From: CAXYVC01 sp964292295 | GTDB taxonomy: Bacteria > Acidobacteriota > Holophagae > Holophagales > Holophagaceae | Assembly (NCBI GenBank): GCA_964292295.1 | Contig: CAXYVC010000034.1 | Location: 1-22,480 of the forward strand | Reading direction: 5' to 3' | Length of the DNA stretch: 22,480 bases | Shown here: positions 14,971-22,480 of the stretch, one piece after another | Layout: every line of letters starts with the position of its first letter | Numbering within the stretch: position 1 is the first letter of the stretch | Position numbers and translations under genes: made by a program | Notes under the pieces: model-generated | Told to the model about the DNA's origin: nothing | Databases searched by the model: none | The model's input: only the letters and a program-made list of their open reading frames with translations

Positions 14971-16152
14971 GTGCTGATCCTCGTCCTCAATGCCGGATCC
15001 TCATCCCTCAAGTTCAACGTGGTCGACATGGCCACGGAGAACAGCCTGGCCGACGGCATCGCCGAGCGCATCGGCCTGGCCGAGGGCTTCATCCGCTGGA
15101 CCATCAACGGCGAGAAGGGCCGCCTTGAGCGGGACATGAAGGACCACAAGGATGCCCTGGCCTCCATCATGGCTGAGCTCCAGAAGTCCGTGCTGAAGAA
15201 CCAGACGGTGGGGGGCGTGGGACATCGCGTGGCCCACGGCGGCCCCAACTTCGGCACGCCCGAGCTCGTCACCCCCGCCGTGCTCCGGGAGATCGAGGAT
15301 CTGGCCTTCTACGCCCCCCTGCACAACCCCGCCAACGCCATGGGCATCCGTACCGCCCAGGAGTTCTTCCCCGGCGTGCCGCAGGTGGCGGTCTTCGACA
15401 CGGCCTTCCACCAGACCATGCCGGACTATGCCTACACCTACGGCCTGCCCCACGAGCTGGCCGAAAAGCTGGGCCTGCGCCGCTACGGCTTCCACGGCAC
15501 CTCCCATGCCTACGTGGCCCAGCGCACCGCCGACCTGCTCGGCCGCCCCCTGGAGAGCCTGAAGATCATCACCTGCCACCTGGGCAACGGCAGCAGCATC
15601 ACCGCCGTGAAGCACGGGAAGTCCGTGGACACCAGCATGGGCCTCACCCCCCTGGAGGGCGTGATCATGGGCAGCCGCTGCGGCAACGTGGATGCGGGCG
15701 CCCTGGTGACCCTCATGGAGAAGGAGGGCCTGGACGCCAAGGGCCTGAACAACATCCTCAACAAGAAGAGCGGCCTGCTCGGCATCTCCGGCATCTCCTC
15801 CGACTGCCGGGACATCGAGGACGCCATGGCCACCAACGACCGGGCCCGCCTCACCCACGAAGTCCTCTGCTACGGCGTGCTGAAGTATGTGGGCGCCTAC
15901 GCGGCCGCCATGGACGGCGTGGATGCCGTGACCTTCACCGCCGGCATCGGCGAGAACGGCCCTGCCCTGCGTTCCTGGATCTGCAACCGCCTGACCTTCC
16001 TGGGCGCCAGGCTCGACGAGGACGTGAACCAGAAGCGCCTGAAGACCGATCGCCTCATCAGCACGCCGGACAGCCGCATCGCCCTGGCGGTGGTTCCCAC
16101 CAACGAGGAGCTGATGATCGCCCGCGACACGGCGCGCCTCGCCTCCAAGTAG
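14971..16152 (+). CDS. ackA: Acetate kinase
   Basis: This enzyme converts acetyl phosphate and ADP to acetate and ATP (or the reverse), linking acetate metabolism to energy supply. The 393-residue protein has the normal length and the ASKHA-fold motifs: NAGSSSLKF at residues 7-15, GHRVAHGG, FDTAFHQTMP, GFHGTSHAYV, CHLGNGSSI, the FTAGIGENGPALR loop and the C-terminal TNEELMIARDTA. The GTG start has AAGGAG six bases upstream. A promoter-like TAGACT box precedes it and a strong hairpin follows, so it is probably a single-gene unit. No pta gene is in the window. Confidence 0.97.
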   Translation: MLILVLNAGSSSLKFNVVDMATENSLADGIAERIGLAEGFIRWTINGEKGRLERDMKDHKDALASIMAELQKSVLKNQTVGGVGHRVAHGGPNFGTPELVTPAVLREIEDLAFYAPLHNPANAMGIRTAQEFFPGVPQVAVFDTAFHQTMPDYAYTYGLPHELAEKLGLRRYGFHGTSHAYVAQRTADLLGRPLESLKIITCHLGNGSSITAVKHGKSVDTSMGLTPLEGVIMGSRCGNVDAGALVTLMEKEGLDAKGLNNILNKKSGLLGISGISSDCRDIEDAMATNDRARLTHEVLCYGVLKYVGAYAAAMDGVDAVTFTAGIGENGPALRSWICNRLTFLGARLDEDVNQKRLKTDRLISTPDSRIALAVVPTNEELMIARDTARLASK

Positions 16153-16167
16153 GCAAACGGAACCCCG

Positions 16168-16195
16168 GGAAGGCGGGCCTCCGGGCCCGCCTTCC
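16168..16195 (+). terminator. Rho-independent-type hairpin after ackA
   Basis: A perfect 11-bp stem (GGAAGGCGGGC with GCCCGCCTTCC) and a 6-base loop begin 15 bases after the ackA stop. It separates ackA from the export operon. No U-tract follows. Confidence 0.75.
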
Positions 16196-16308
16196 GCGTA
16201 CCGTTCCCCGGCAGCGGGCGCCCGTTCGCCGAGAGGAGGGCCGCCCCGCCGAATTCGGGGCCCCCCAGGCCCTAAACGGGCGCATGCTGCCCCCGTAGGC
16301 ACTGCATT

Positions 16309-16324
16309 GTTCCCCTTCAGGAAC
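16309..16324 (+). promoter_or_regulatory. Short inverted repeat upstream of the export operon
   Basis: GTTCC and GGAAC form a 5-bp inverted repeat around a 6-base centre, 26 bases before the start of the membrane-fusion gene, in a less GC-rich stretch. It could be an operator or part of the promoter region; TTGATA follows at 16332-16337. Evidence is weak. Confidence 0.25.
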
Positions 16325-16350
16325 GGCCATTTGATACCTCGGGAGACATC

Positions 16351-17568
16351 ATGAAGAAGCGCTGGTGGATCGTGGGCGCCGCGGGCCTGGTCCTCGCGGG
16401 CGGCATGGTGGCCGCCATGGCCGGTCAGAAGGACAAGGGGGCCGCCGCCATGAGCACCCCCTTCCGCCTGGGCAAGGTGCAGCAGGAAGACCTGCAGGTG
16501 ACGGTTCGAGAGGTGGGCATCGTCGACCCCTTCACCAAGGTGGACGTGAAGTCCACGGTGTCGGGCCGCATCGTGGGCCTCCGGGTGCGTGACGGCGCCG
16601 TCGTGAAGGAGGGCGAGGTGCTCGCGGAGGTGGAACCCGACGTGAACCAGGCCCAGAGCCTCTCGGACGTGCAGGGCAGCGTGGCCCAGGCCCGGGTGAG
16701 CTTCAAGAATGCCGAGCGCGACTTCGCCCAGCAGGCGGCCCTGTACAAGGACGGCCTCATCAGCGAACAGAGCTTCCGGAGTGCCAAGACCACCCGCGAC
16801 CTGGCCGAGGAGGCCTACAAGAGCGCGATGACCCGCTACCAGATCGTGGAGGATCGGGGCATTCCCATCAGCGGCAACGCCAGCACCCAGCGCGCGCGGG
16901 TCACCAGCCCCATGAACGGCGTGGTCATCAAGAAGGGCGTGGAGCTGGGCGACACCATCACCAGCGGCGTCTCCAGCTTCAGCGCCGGCACCGTCGTCTT
17001 CACGGTGGCCGACCTCCAGAGCCTGATCATCCGCGTGAACCTCAACGAGGTGGACATCGCCAAGGTGCGTCCCGGCCAGACCGTGCGGGTCACCCTCGAC
17101 GCCTATCCCCAGAAGGCCTTCACAGGCAAGGTGCGCTTCGTGGCCCCCGCTGCCAAGGTGGTGGAGAAGATCAAGGTCTTCGAGGTGGAGGTGGCCCTGG
17201 ACGCCCTGTCCGAGGCCTTCCGCACCGGCATGAGCGCCAACGTCGAGATCCTTGGCGAGCGGCGCGAGAAGGCGCTCTCCATCCCCCTGGAGGGCCTGCA
17301 CCGCCGGGACGGCCAGACGGTGGTCTACCGCCTGCGCGCGGGCCTCAAGGCGCCGGAGCTGGCACGGGCCCGGGAAGCCCTGGGCGGCCGCGGCAAGTTC
17401 ACCTGGCTGAGCGAGCACTGGAAGGAATACTTCGATGTGGTCCCCGTGAAGGCCGGCCTCGCCACCCTCGAGCGCGTGGAGATCCTCGCGGGCCTCTCCA
17501 AGGACGATCAGGTGTGCCTGGAGGATCCCAGCCGCAAGAAGGTCGAGAAGGACGAGGACAACTTCTAG
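16351..17568 (+). CDS. Periplasmic adaptor (membrane-fusion) subunit, MacA/HlyD-like
   Basis: The 405-residue protein is anchored by one N-terminal hydrophobic helix (residues 6-24) and otherwise lies in the periplasm, where such adaptors bridge an inner-membrane ABC exporter to an outer-membrane channel. After a first beta strand region, residues 60-97 form the first half of a lipoyl domain (VDVKSTVSGRIVGLRVRDG). A helical hairpin follows at about 100-165, then the second lipoyl half (RVTSPMNGVVIKKGVELGD), a beta-barrel with RVNLNEVDIAKVRPGQTVRV, and a membrane-proximal end. GGGAG precedes the ATG. It heads a run of four export genes and ends 20 bp before the ATPase gene. Substrate unknown. 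Confidence 0.92.
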   Translation: MKKRWWIVGAAGLVLAGGMVAAMAGQKDKGAAAMSTPFRLGKVQQEDLQVTVREVGIVDPFTKVDVKSTVSGRIVGLRVRDGAVVKEGEVLAEVEPDVNQAQSLSDVQGSVAQARVSFKNAERDFAQQAALYKDGLISEQSFRSAKTTRDLAEEAYKSAMTRYQIVEDRGIPISGNASTQRARVTSPMNGVVIKKGVELGDTITSGVSSFSAGTVVFTVADLQSLIIRVNLNEVDIAKVRPGQTVRVTLDAYPQKAFTGKVRFVAPAAKVVEKIKVFEVEVALDALSEAFRTGMSANVEILGERREKALSIPLEGLHRRDGQTVVYRLRAGLKAPELARAREALGGRGKFTWLSEHWKEYFDVVPVKAGLATLERVEILAGLSKDDQVCLEDPSRKKVEKDEDNF

Positions 17569-17588
17569 CCGTCCCGCGAGGAGCACCC

Positions 17589-18275
17589 ATGTCCCCCGTC
17601 ATCCAGACCCGCGGCATCACCAAGGTCTTCGGCAGCAACGGCACCGCCGTGCACGCCCTCCGCGGCATCGACCTCTGCGTCGCGCGCGGCGAGCTCCTGG
17701 CCCTGATCGGCCCCTCGGGCTCGGGCAAGTCCACCCTCATGGCCATCCTCGGCTGCCTGGACCGCCCCACCGACGGCGCCTACGCCCTGGACGGCCAGGA
17801 GGTCCAGGGCCTCTCGGGCCAGGCCCTCGCCTCCATCCGGAACACGAAGATCGGCTTCGTGTTCCAGGCCTACAACCTGCTGCCCAGAGCCACGGTGCTC
17901 CGCAACGTGGAACTGCCCATGCTGTACGCCGGCGTGGGACGGCGGGAGCGCCGGGAGCGCGCCATGGAGCTCCTGGAGCGGGTGGGCATCCCCGACAAGG
18001 CCCAGGTCCTGCCGGGCCAGCTCTCGGGCGGCCAGCGCCAGCGCGTCTCCATCGCCCGCGCCCTGGCCAACCGCCCGGCGGTGCTGCTGGCGGACGAGCC
18101 CACCGGCGCCCTGGACAGCCACACGGGGGCCGAGATCCTGGCCCTCTTCCATGAGCTGAACCAGCAGGGCAACACCGTCATCCTGGTGACCCACGACCTG
18201 GGCATCGCCGCCCAGGCGGGACGCCAGGTGGAAATCCGGGACGGCCTCATCGCGGGCTGCGAAGGGGAGGCCTGA
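17589..18275 (+). CDS. ABC transporter ATPase, MacB/LolD type
   Basis: This 228-residue cytoplasmic ATPase powers the two permeases that follow. It has Walker A GPSGSGKST (41-49), a Q-loop FVFQAYNLLP near 90-99, the signature LSGGQRQR (145-152), Walker B VLLADEPTGALD (165-176) and the switch His in THD (202). The AYNLLP and DEPTGALD wording is typical of the MacB/LolD/FtsE group. GAGGAG precedes the ATG. Its TGA stop overlaps the next ATG by one base (TGATG), indicating coupling. Here the ATPase is a separate protein, unlike E. coli MacB, where it is fused to the permease. Confidence 0.96.
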   Translation: MSPVIQTRGITKVFGSNGTAVHALRGIDLCVARGELLALIGPSGSGKSTLMAILGCLDRPTDGAYALDGQEVQGLSGQALASIRNTKIGFVFQAYNLLPRATVLRNVELPMLYAGVGRRERRERAMELLERVGIPDKAQVLPGQLSGGQRQRVSIARALANRPAVLLADEPTGALDSHTGAEILALFHELNQQGNTVILVTHDLGIAAQAGRQVEIRDGLIAGCEGEA

Positions 18276-19522
18276 TGTTCAGCGGCGCCTTCCAGGCCCG
18301 CCTCCGGGAGGCCTGGACCGAACTCCACGACAACCTGGGCCGCAGCACCCTGCAGGCCCTGGGCGTGATGCTGGGCGTGGCCTCGGTGCTGGGCGGCTTC
18401 AGCATCTCCGACAGCATGCGCCGCCGCTCCGACGAGGTGTACATGCGCCTGGGCGGCATGGACAAGCTCAACGTCCAGCCCAACAGCGTGCAGCGGGAGG
18501 GCACGCCCTCCGCCCTGCAGAACGCCAACCTCGGTCTGCGCGCGCAGGACGGCCACGAGGGAGAGGACCTGGACCAGAAGACCGTCATGGCCATGAGCTA
18601 CCGCAAGATGGCCCGCGCGCGCATCCGCACCGAATACGCGGACCAGGAGCGCGGCGTGACGGGCATCGGCGCCGATTTCATCCCCATGGAGGGCTACGCC
18701 ATCTCGGAAGGGCGCGCCTTCTCCGCCGAGGACCTGGAGACGGGCTCCGCCGTGGCGATCCTGGGCAGCGAGGCCGCCGCCACCTTCTGCCCCAGCGGGA
18801 ACCCCGTGGGCCAGGTCATCAGCCTGGGCGGCAAGCCCGTGACGGTGGTGGGGATCTTCGAGGAGCGGGTGTTCCGATTCCGCGAGGACCAGCACAACAT
18901 CTTCGCCTGGCGGAACCGCATCGTGGCCGTGCCCGCGGTCTTCGTGCAGCGGCACCTCCAGGGGGACGCCTACCGGCGCGTGGATCGCGTGGTCTTCAAG
19001 ATCCCCCAGCTGGACGCCATGCAGACCTTCACCACGAAGCTCGCCAGCCTGCTGCGGGCCAACCACCGCCTGCAGGACGACTTCCGCCTGGACGACGTGG
19101 CCGCGCGCATCCGCAAGGCCCGCAGCCAGGGCGACACCTACAACATCATCTTCCTGCTCTCGGGCATCCTGGCCCTGGTCGGCGGCGGCATCGTGAACGT
19201 GAACGTGCAGCTGGCCACCCTCAAGGAGCGGGTGCGGGAGGTGGGCGTCAAGATGGCCATCGGCGCCTCCGGGCTGGAGGTCTTCAAGAGCTTCATGACG
19301 GAGGCCCTGCTTCTCACCGTCCTGGGCGCCGGCGTGGGCATGGGCATCGGCGTGGCCTTCTCCTGGGTGATCACCTGGAACCTCGCCGTGCCGCTCTACA
19401 TGTCCCCCGCCAGCTTCCTGTGGGCCTTCCTGCTGGCCGCCATCTTCGGCTTCGTCTTCGCCCTCTACCCCGCCTGGAAGGCCAGCCGACTGTCCCCCAT
19501 GGAGGCGCTCCGCTATGAGTGA
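18275..19522 (+). CDS. MacB/FtsX-type ABC permease, first of two
   Basis: The 415-residue protein has the topology of this class: an N-terminal membrane helix (LQALGVMLGVASVLGGFSI), a large periplasmic domain (about residues 50-285, MacB_PCD type, including AVAILGSEAAATF and KPVTVVGIFEE), and three C-terminal helices with the FtsX core. The coupling-helix region LKERVREVGVKMAIGAS contacts the ATPase. The end, ALYPAWKASRLSPMEALRYE, is the family's hallmark. It overlaps the ATPase gene by one base and the next permease by eight. It probably forms a heterodimer with that permease. Confidence 0.93.
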   Translation: MFSGAFQARLREAWTELHDNLGRSTLQALGVMLGVASVLGGFSISDSMRRRSDEVYMRLGGMDKLNVQPNSVQREGTPSALQNANLGLRAQDGHEGEDLDQKTVMAMSYRKMARARIRTEYADQERGVTGIGADFIPMEGYAISEGRAFSAEDLETGSAVAILGSEAAATFCPSGNPVGQVISLGGKPVTVVGIFEERVFRFREDQHNIFAWRNRIVAVPAVFVQRHLQGDAYRRVDRVVFKIPQLDAMQTFTTKLASLLRANHRLQDDFRLDDVAARIRKARSQGDTYNIIFLLSGILALVGGGIVNVNVQLATLKERVREVGVKMAIGASGLEVFKSFMTEALLLTVLGAGVGMGIGVAFSWVITWNLAVPLYMSPASFLWAFLLAAIFGFVFALYPAWKASRLSPMEALRYE

Positions 19523-20807
19523 GACCGTGCTTCTGGAAGGGACCCCTTCCGCCGCGCCCTCCCCCGCCCTGCGCCTCGGCCACCGCCTCGCCCTGGCCTG
19601 GGAAGTGGTCACCAGCAGCCTGCTGGAACTCTGGGCGCACAAGCTGCGCTCCATCCTCACCCTCACCCTGCTCATGCTCGGCGTCTTCGCCCTGGTGGTC
19701 ATGAGCAGCGTGATGAACGGCATCGTGGACAAGATCAGCACCGGCTTTGCGGGCATGAGCTGGGACGGCACCCTGATGATCGTACCCAAGGCCGCGGAGA
19801 CGCCCGAGGAGCGAAGCCGCTTCGCCATGAGCCCGGGCCTGCGCTACGAGGACCTGCCCCGGGTCACGGTGCCCCACGAGAAGGTCCAGGCCTTCCTGCC
19901 CAGGGCCGTGCACCAGACGACGGTGCGCATTCCCGGCGGCACCGAGCGCACCTTCGTCTCCGGTGTCTCGCCGGAATACCTGCCCGTGATGAACCGCAAG
20001 CTCGCTTCGGGCCGGGGCCTCACGGAGGACGACCAGCGGCGGCGCTCGGCGGTGGCCGTGGTGGGCGCCAACCTCGCCAACAAGCTGGCGGGCGGGGCGG
20101 ACCCCGTGGGCATGGACATCCTCGTGGAGGGGCAGCCCTTCCGGGTGGTGGGCGTGCTCGCGCCGCAGATGATCTTCAACGAGGACATCTGGCTCGACGC
20201 CAACGGCCTGCTGGTTCCTCTCGTCACCTACATGGACCGCGTGGACCCGGAGCACGTCCTCACCCAGGTGGGCGTGAAGCTCCATCGCAGCGCGGACCTC
20301 AAGGAGGTGGGGGCCGCCATGCTCGGGCGCGTGCGCCAGGCCCACCACGGCATCGAGGACGTGGAGGTGAAGGACCTGGAGGCCGAGGCCGCCAAGGGCT
20401 ACCAGCAGTTCCAGGAGCAGATGCGCGGCTGGCGCATCGTGCTCTCGAGCCTTGCGGGCACGGTGCTGCTGGTGGGCGGCGTGGGCGTGCTCTCCATCAT
20501 GCTGATCTCCTTCTCGGACCGCCGGTATGAGATCGGCCTGCGCAAGTCCCTGGGCGCCACGGATCGGCAGATCCTCTTCCAGTTCCTGCTGGAGGCCACG
20601 GTCCTTGCGGCCCTGGGCGCCCTGGCGGGGACCGTGGCGGGCACCTTCCTCTGCGGGCTCCTCAGCGTGCACTTCCCCTTCGGGCTCGTGGTGAACGCCC
20701 TCGGACTCGTCATCGCCTGGGTCACGGCCCTGGGCCTCTCCGTCGCCTTCGGGCTCTACCCTGCCCTGAAGGCCAGCCGCCTGAGCCCCATGGAGGCCAT
20801 GCGGTAG
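19515..20807 (+). CDS. MacB/FtsX-type ABC permease, second of two
   Basis: The 430-residue protein repeats the plan of its neighbour but is clearly a distinct sequence. It has a longer cytoplasmic N-terminus, a first helix (LRSILTLTLLMLGVFALVVM), a periplasmic domain with AVAVVGANLANKLAGG and QPFRVVGVLAPQ, then three helices. DRRYEIGLRKSLGATDRQI is the ATPase-contact segment, and GLYPALKASRLSPMEAMR is the C-terminal signature. GGAGG lies nine bases before its ATG, inside the 3' end of the upstream gene. It closes the operon; the 139-bp gap that follows holds only weak small hairpins (for example 20863-20875). No outer-membrane channel gene of the TolC type is nearby. Confidence 0.93.
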   Translation: MSETVLLEGTPSAAPSPALRLGHRLALAWEVVTSSLLELWAHKLRSILTLTLLMLGVFALVVMSSVMNGIVDKISTGFAGMSWDGTLMIVPKAAETPEERSRFAMSPGLRYEDLPRVTVPHEKVQAFLPRAVHQTTVRIPGGTERTFVSGVSPEYLPVMNRKLASGRGLTEDDQRRRSAVAVVGANLANKLAGGADPVGMDILVEGQPFRVVGVLAPQMIFNEDIWLDANGLLVPLVTYMDRVDPEHVLTQVGVKLHRSADLKEVGAAMLGRVRQAHHGIEDVEVKDLEAEAAKGYQQFQEQMRGWRIVLSSLAGTVLLVGGVGVLSIMLISFSDRRYEIGLRKSLGATDRQILFQFLLEATVLAALGALAGTVAGTFLCGLLSVHFPFGLVVNALGLVIAWVTALGLSVAFGLYPALKASRLSPMEAMR

Positions 20808-20946
20808 ATCCGCTCAGCCCAGAGTTTGCGTGTAGGCCCGGCCTATCGGTTCACAGGAGGCTGCGCTTCGAGCGCTTGCGGCTCACGGCTTGGCCCAGGT
20901 CGGTCCAGCCCGGGCCAGAGGCTGGCCGCAACCGCATCACCCGGGC

Positions 20947-22480
20947 TCAGGACTCCCAGCGGAGGACGTGCCCCGCGGGCAGGTTGCACTTCAGTTCGAG
21001 CTGGCCCTCCCGCAGCAGGCCGGCGATGTCCTGGGGCAGGCGCTCCTCGAGCTGTTCCACGTCGCCCTGGAGTGCCGGGAAGACCCCCACCCAGGCATCG
21101 CGGCCGGAGCGCTTGGCGGCATAGAGGCAGTGGTCCGCCAGATCCACGGCCCGCTCCCAGCCGAAGTGCTCGGGACGGTCCGGCACGAAGGGGAAGAAGG
21201 TGAAGCCCAGGGAGCAGGTGAGGTGGATCGTCTGGCCCTGGCCCAGGTCGAAGGACTGGAGGGCCACCATGCTGTGGATGCGCTCCACCAGGATGGTCCC
21301 CTCCGTGCGCGTGGCGTCCCGCGCCACCACGAGGAACTCCTCGCCGCCCCAGCGGATCACGGTGTCGGAATCGCGGGTGGCCGCCTCCAGGATCTCGCCC
21401 ACCTGCTGCAGCACGCGGTCGCCGGCGGCGTGGCCGAAGCGGTCGTTGACCTCCTTGAAGTGGTCGAGGTCCACCATGATGAAGACCAGCGCGATGTTCA
21501 GCAGGGCCACGCTCTCCCGGTCCACCGGGAGGTTCCGGTGCTCGCGGCGCGCGCGGGCCACGTCCTCCGGCATCACCGCGGCCAGGTAGCGGCGGTTGCG
21601 CATGCCGGTGAGGGGGTCCGTGAGGCTCTGGCGGCGCAGGGCCTCGTTGGCCTGGGCCAGTTCGCGGGTGCGGGCCTCGATCAGCCCTTCCAGGGAACGG
21701 GTGCGCCGGGTCAGGTGCTTCACCCGCCACCACACCCCCAGGGCCGCGAGCCCCAGGAGGGCCAGGACGCACGCGCCCCGGAAGGCGAGGGTCTGCCACC
21801 AGGCCGGCAGCACCCGGAACGGGAACGAAGTCGGCTCGCCCCATTCCCCATCGCCCCGGCGGGCCCGCACCTCGAAGCGGAAGCTGCCGGGGCGCAGGCC
21901 CGCGTAGCGCTCGTAGCCCTCGTCCGCCGGGTGCCAGGCCTCATCCAGGCCCACCACCCGCGCCTGATACTGAAGCCCTCCCTGGCGGGCGAAGCTGAGG
22001 GCCGCGAAGCGGACATCCAGGGCACTCCCGCTGCGTGGCGCGAGGGGCGGGCCCAGGGGGGGCGCCTGGAGGCCCTCCCCGTCCCCGACGTCCACCACCT
22101 CCGCGCGGGGCGGGCGGGCCGGGCGCGGCAGGGATGCGGATGCGAAGCGGGCGATCCCCGCCGAGGTGCCGACCCACACCGTCCCGTCCGCCTCGGCCAG
22201 GAAGGCCTGGTTGTCGACGTCCTCGCCCACGAGGCCGTCCTCCGCCCCGAAGTGGTCCCGGGACCCGTCCGCGCGCAGGAGGTCCAGGCCGTGGGCCGAG
22301 CCCACCCAGAGCCCCCCCGTACGGTCCTCGCCGAGCATGTAGACGATCTTCTCCGCCGGGAAGAAGGCGTCCAGGTGCTCCAGCACCCGGAGGCGGGCCC
22401 CCTCCCGGCGGGCCCGGCAGGGGCCGTGGGGCTCGAAGTGGGCCAGGACGGGGCCGCCATGGGTCAGTCCCAGGGCAAGG
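20947..22480 (-). CDS. Beta-propeller/Y_Y_Y/GGDEF diguanylate cyclase, 5' end outside the window
   Basis: The frame stays open to the window edge, so the N-terminus is missing. The visible 510 or so residues begin with two-component-regulator-type propeller repeats (GGLWVGSAHGLDLL, GTVWVGTSAGIARF). A Y_Y_Y-like sensor domain follows (YQARVVGLDEAW, YERYAGLRPGSFRFEVRA), then one membrane helix (FRGACVLALLGLAALGVWW), a short coiled coil (SLEGLIEARTRELAQANEAL) and a GGDEF domain. The latter has LTDPLTGMRNRRYL, DLDHFKEVND, active-site GGEEF (21334-21348) and the inhibitory I-site RDSD (21364-21375) five residues before it. Such proteins sense a periplasmic signal and make c-di-GMP inside. The active site looks intact, so cyclase activity is expected; the ligand is unknown. 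Confidence 0.92.
   Translation of the reverse strand, partial: LALGLTHGGPVLAHFEPHGPCRARREGARLRVLEHLDAFFPAEKIVYMLGEDRTGGLWVGSAHGLDLLRADGSRDHFGAEDGLVGEDVDNQAFLAEADGTVWVGTSAGIARFASASLPRPARPPRAEVVDVGDGEGLQAPPLGPPLAPRSGSALDVRFAALSFARQGGLQYQARVVGLDEAWHPADEGYERYAGLRPGSFRFEVRARRGDGEWGEPTSFPFRVLPAWWQTLAFRGACVLALLGLAALGVWWRVKHLTRRTRSLEGLIEARTRELAQANEALRRQSLTDPLTGMRNRRYLAAVMPEDVARARREHRNLPVDRESVALLNIALVFIMVDLDHFKEVNDRFGHAAGDRVLQQVGEILEAATRDSDTVIRWGGEEFLVVARDATRTEGTILVERIHSMVALQSFDLGQGQTIHLTCSLGFTFFPFVPDRPEHFGWERAVDLADHCLYAAKRSGRDAWVGVFPALQGDVEQLEERLPQDIAGLLREGQLELKCNLPAGHVLRWES

Noticed and set aside
15001..17586. Minus-strand open frame of 861 codons over ackA and the membrane-fusion gene
   Set aside because: Both plus-strand genes have full family motifs; the antisense product is low-complexity His/Gly/Glu-rich with no recognisable domain.
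1..22480. Mobile elements, CRISPR arrays, tRNA or rRNA genes
   Set aside because: I saw no transposase or integrase, regular repeat-spacer pattern, tRNA cloverleaf or rRNA sequence on either strand.

Overview
The window is about 22.5 kb of roughly 70% G+C bacterial chromosome. It is densely packed with housekeeping and membrane genes on both strands. It contains no insertion sequence, phage gene, CRISPR array, tRNA or rRNA that I can recognise. FeoB with a Cys-rich accessory protein, LspA, and a MacA/MacB-type exporter point to a Gram-negative-type bacterium. Overall gene style and composition would fit Acidobacteriota (Holophagae, Geothrix-like), but that is inference and no single sequence here proves it.

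Layout: 1-1801 holds the 3' part of pgk followed by tpiA (glycolysis). A hairpin then separates these from a convergent lipoprotein gene of unknown function (1866-2654). Divergent from the lipoprotein gene is an aroF-type DAHP synthase (2755-3789), the first step of the shikimate pathway, with an unusual change at a metal-ligand position. A strong hairpin ends it against lspA (3829-4302), which is translationally coupled behind ileS (4299-7175) on the minus strand. Divergent from ileS is a small SAM methyltransferase; its 3' end overlaps a convergent MFS transporter (7993-9147), which follows a pgsA-like phospholipid synthase (9179-9742). Divergent again is the ferrous iron operon feoA-feoB plus a 59-residue Cys-rich protein (9865-12471).

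From 12468 to 14889 come three less characterised genes: a stand-alone MshEN (GspE N-terminal) protein with two c-di-GMP-binding-type motifs, a divergent protein with a histidine-kinase-like H-box, and a TIGR02757-type HhH-GPD-related protein with a cysteine cluster. Acetate kinase (14971-16152) follows with its own promoter-like box and terminator. A four-gene export operon (16351-20807) encodes a membrane-fusion protein, an ABC ATPase and two different MacB/FtsX-type permeases. The window closes on the minus strand with the C-terminal part of a beta-propeller/Y_Y_Y/GGDEF diguanylate cyclase.

The most striking features are a sharply bounded patch of about 300 bp at 50% G+C inside ileS that keeps the reading frame, the His-to-Arg change at a conserved metal-ligand position of the DAHP synthase, the putative c-di-GMP receptor without an ATPase domain, and a recurring TAGACT promoter-like hexamer upstream of several genes. 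I did not find a clear, wholly new multi-gene system.
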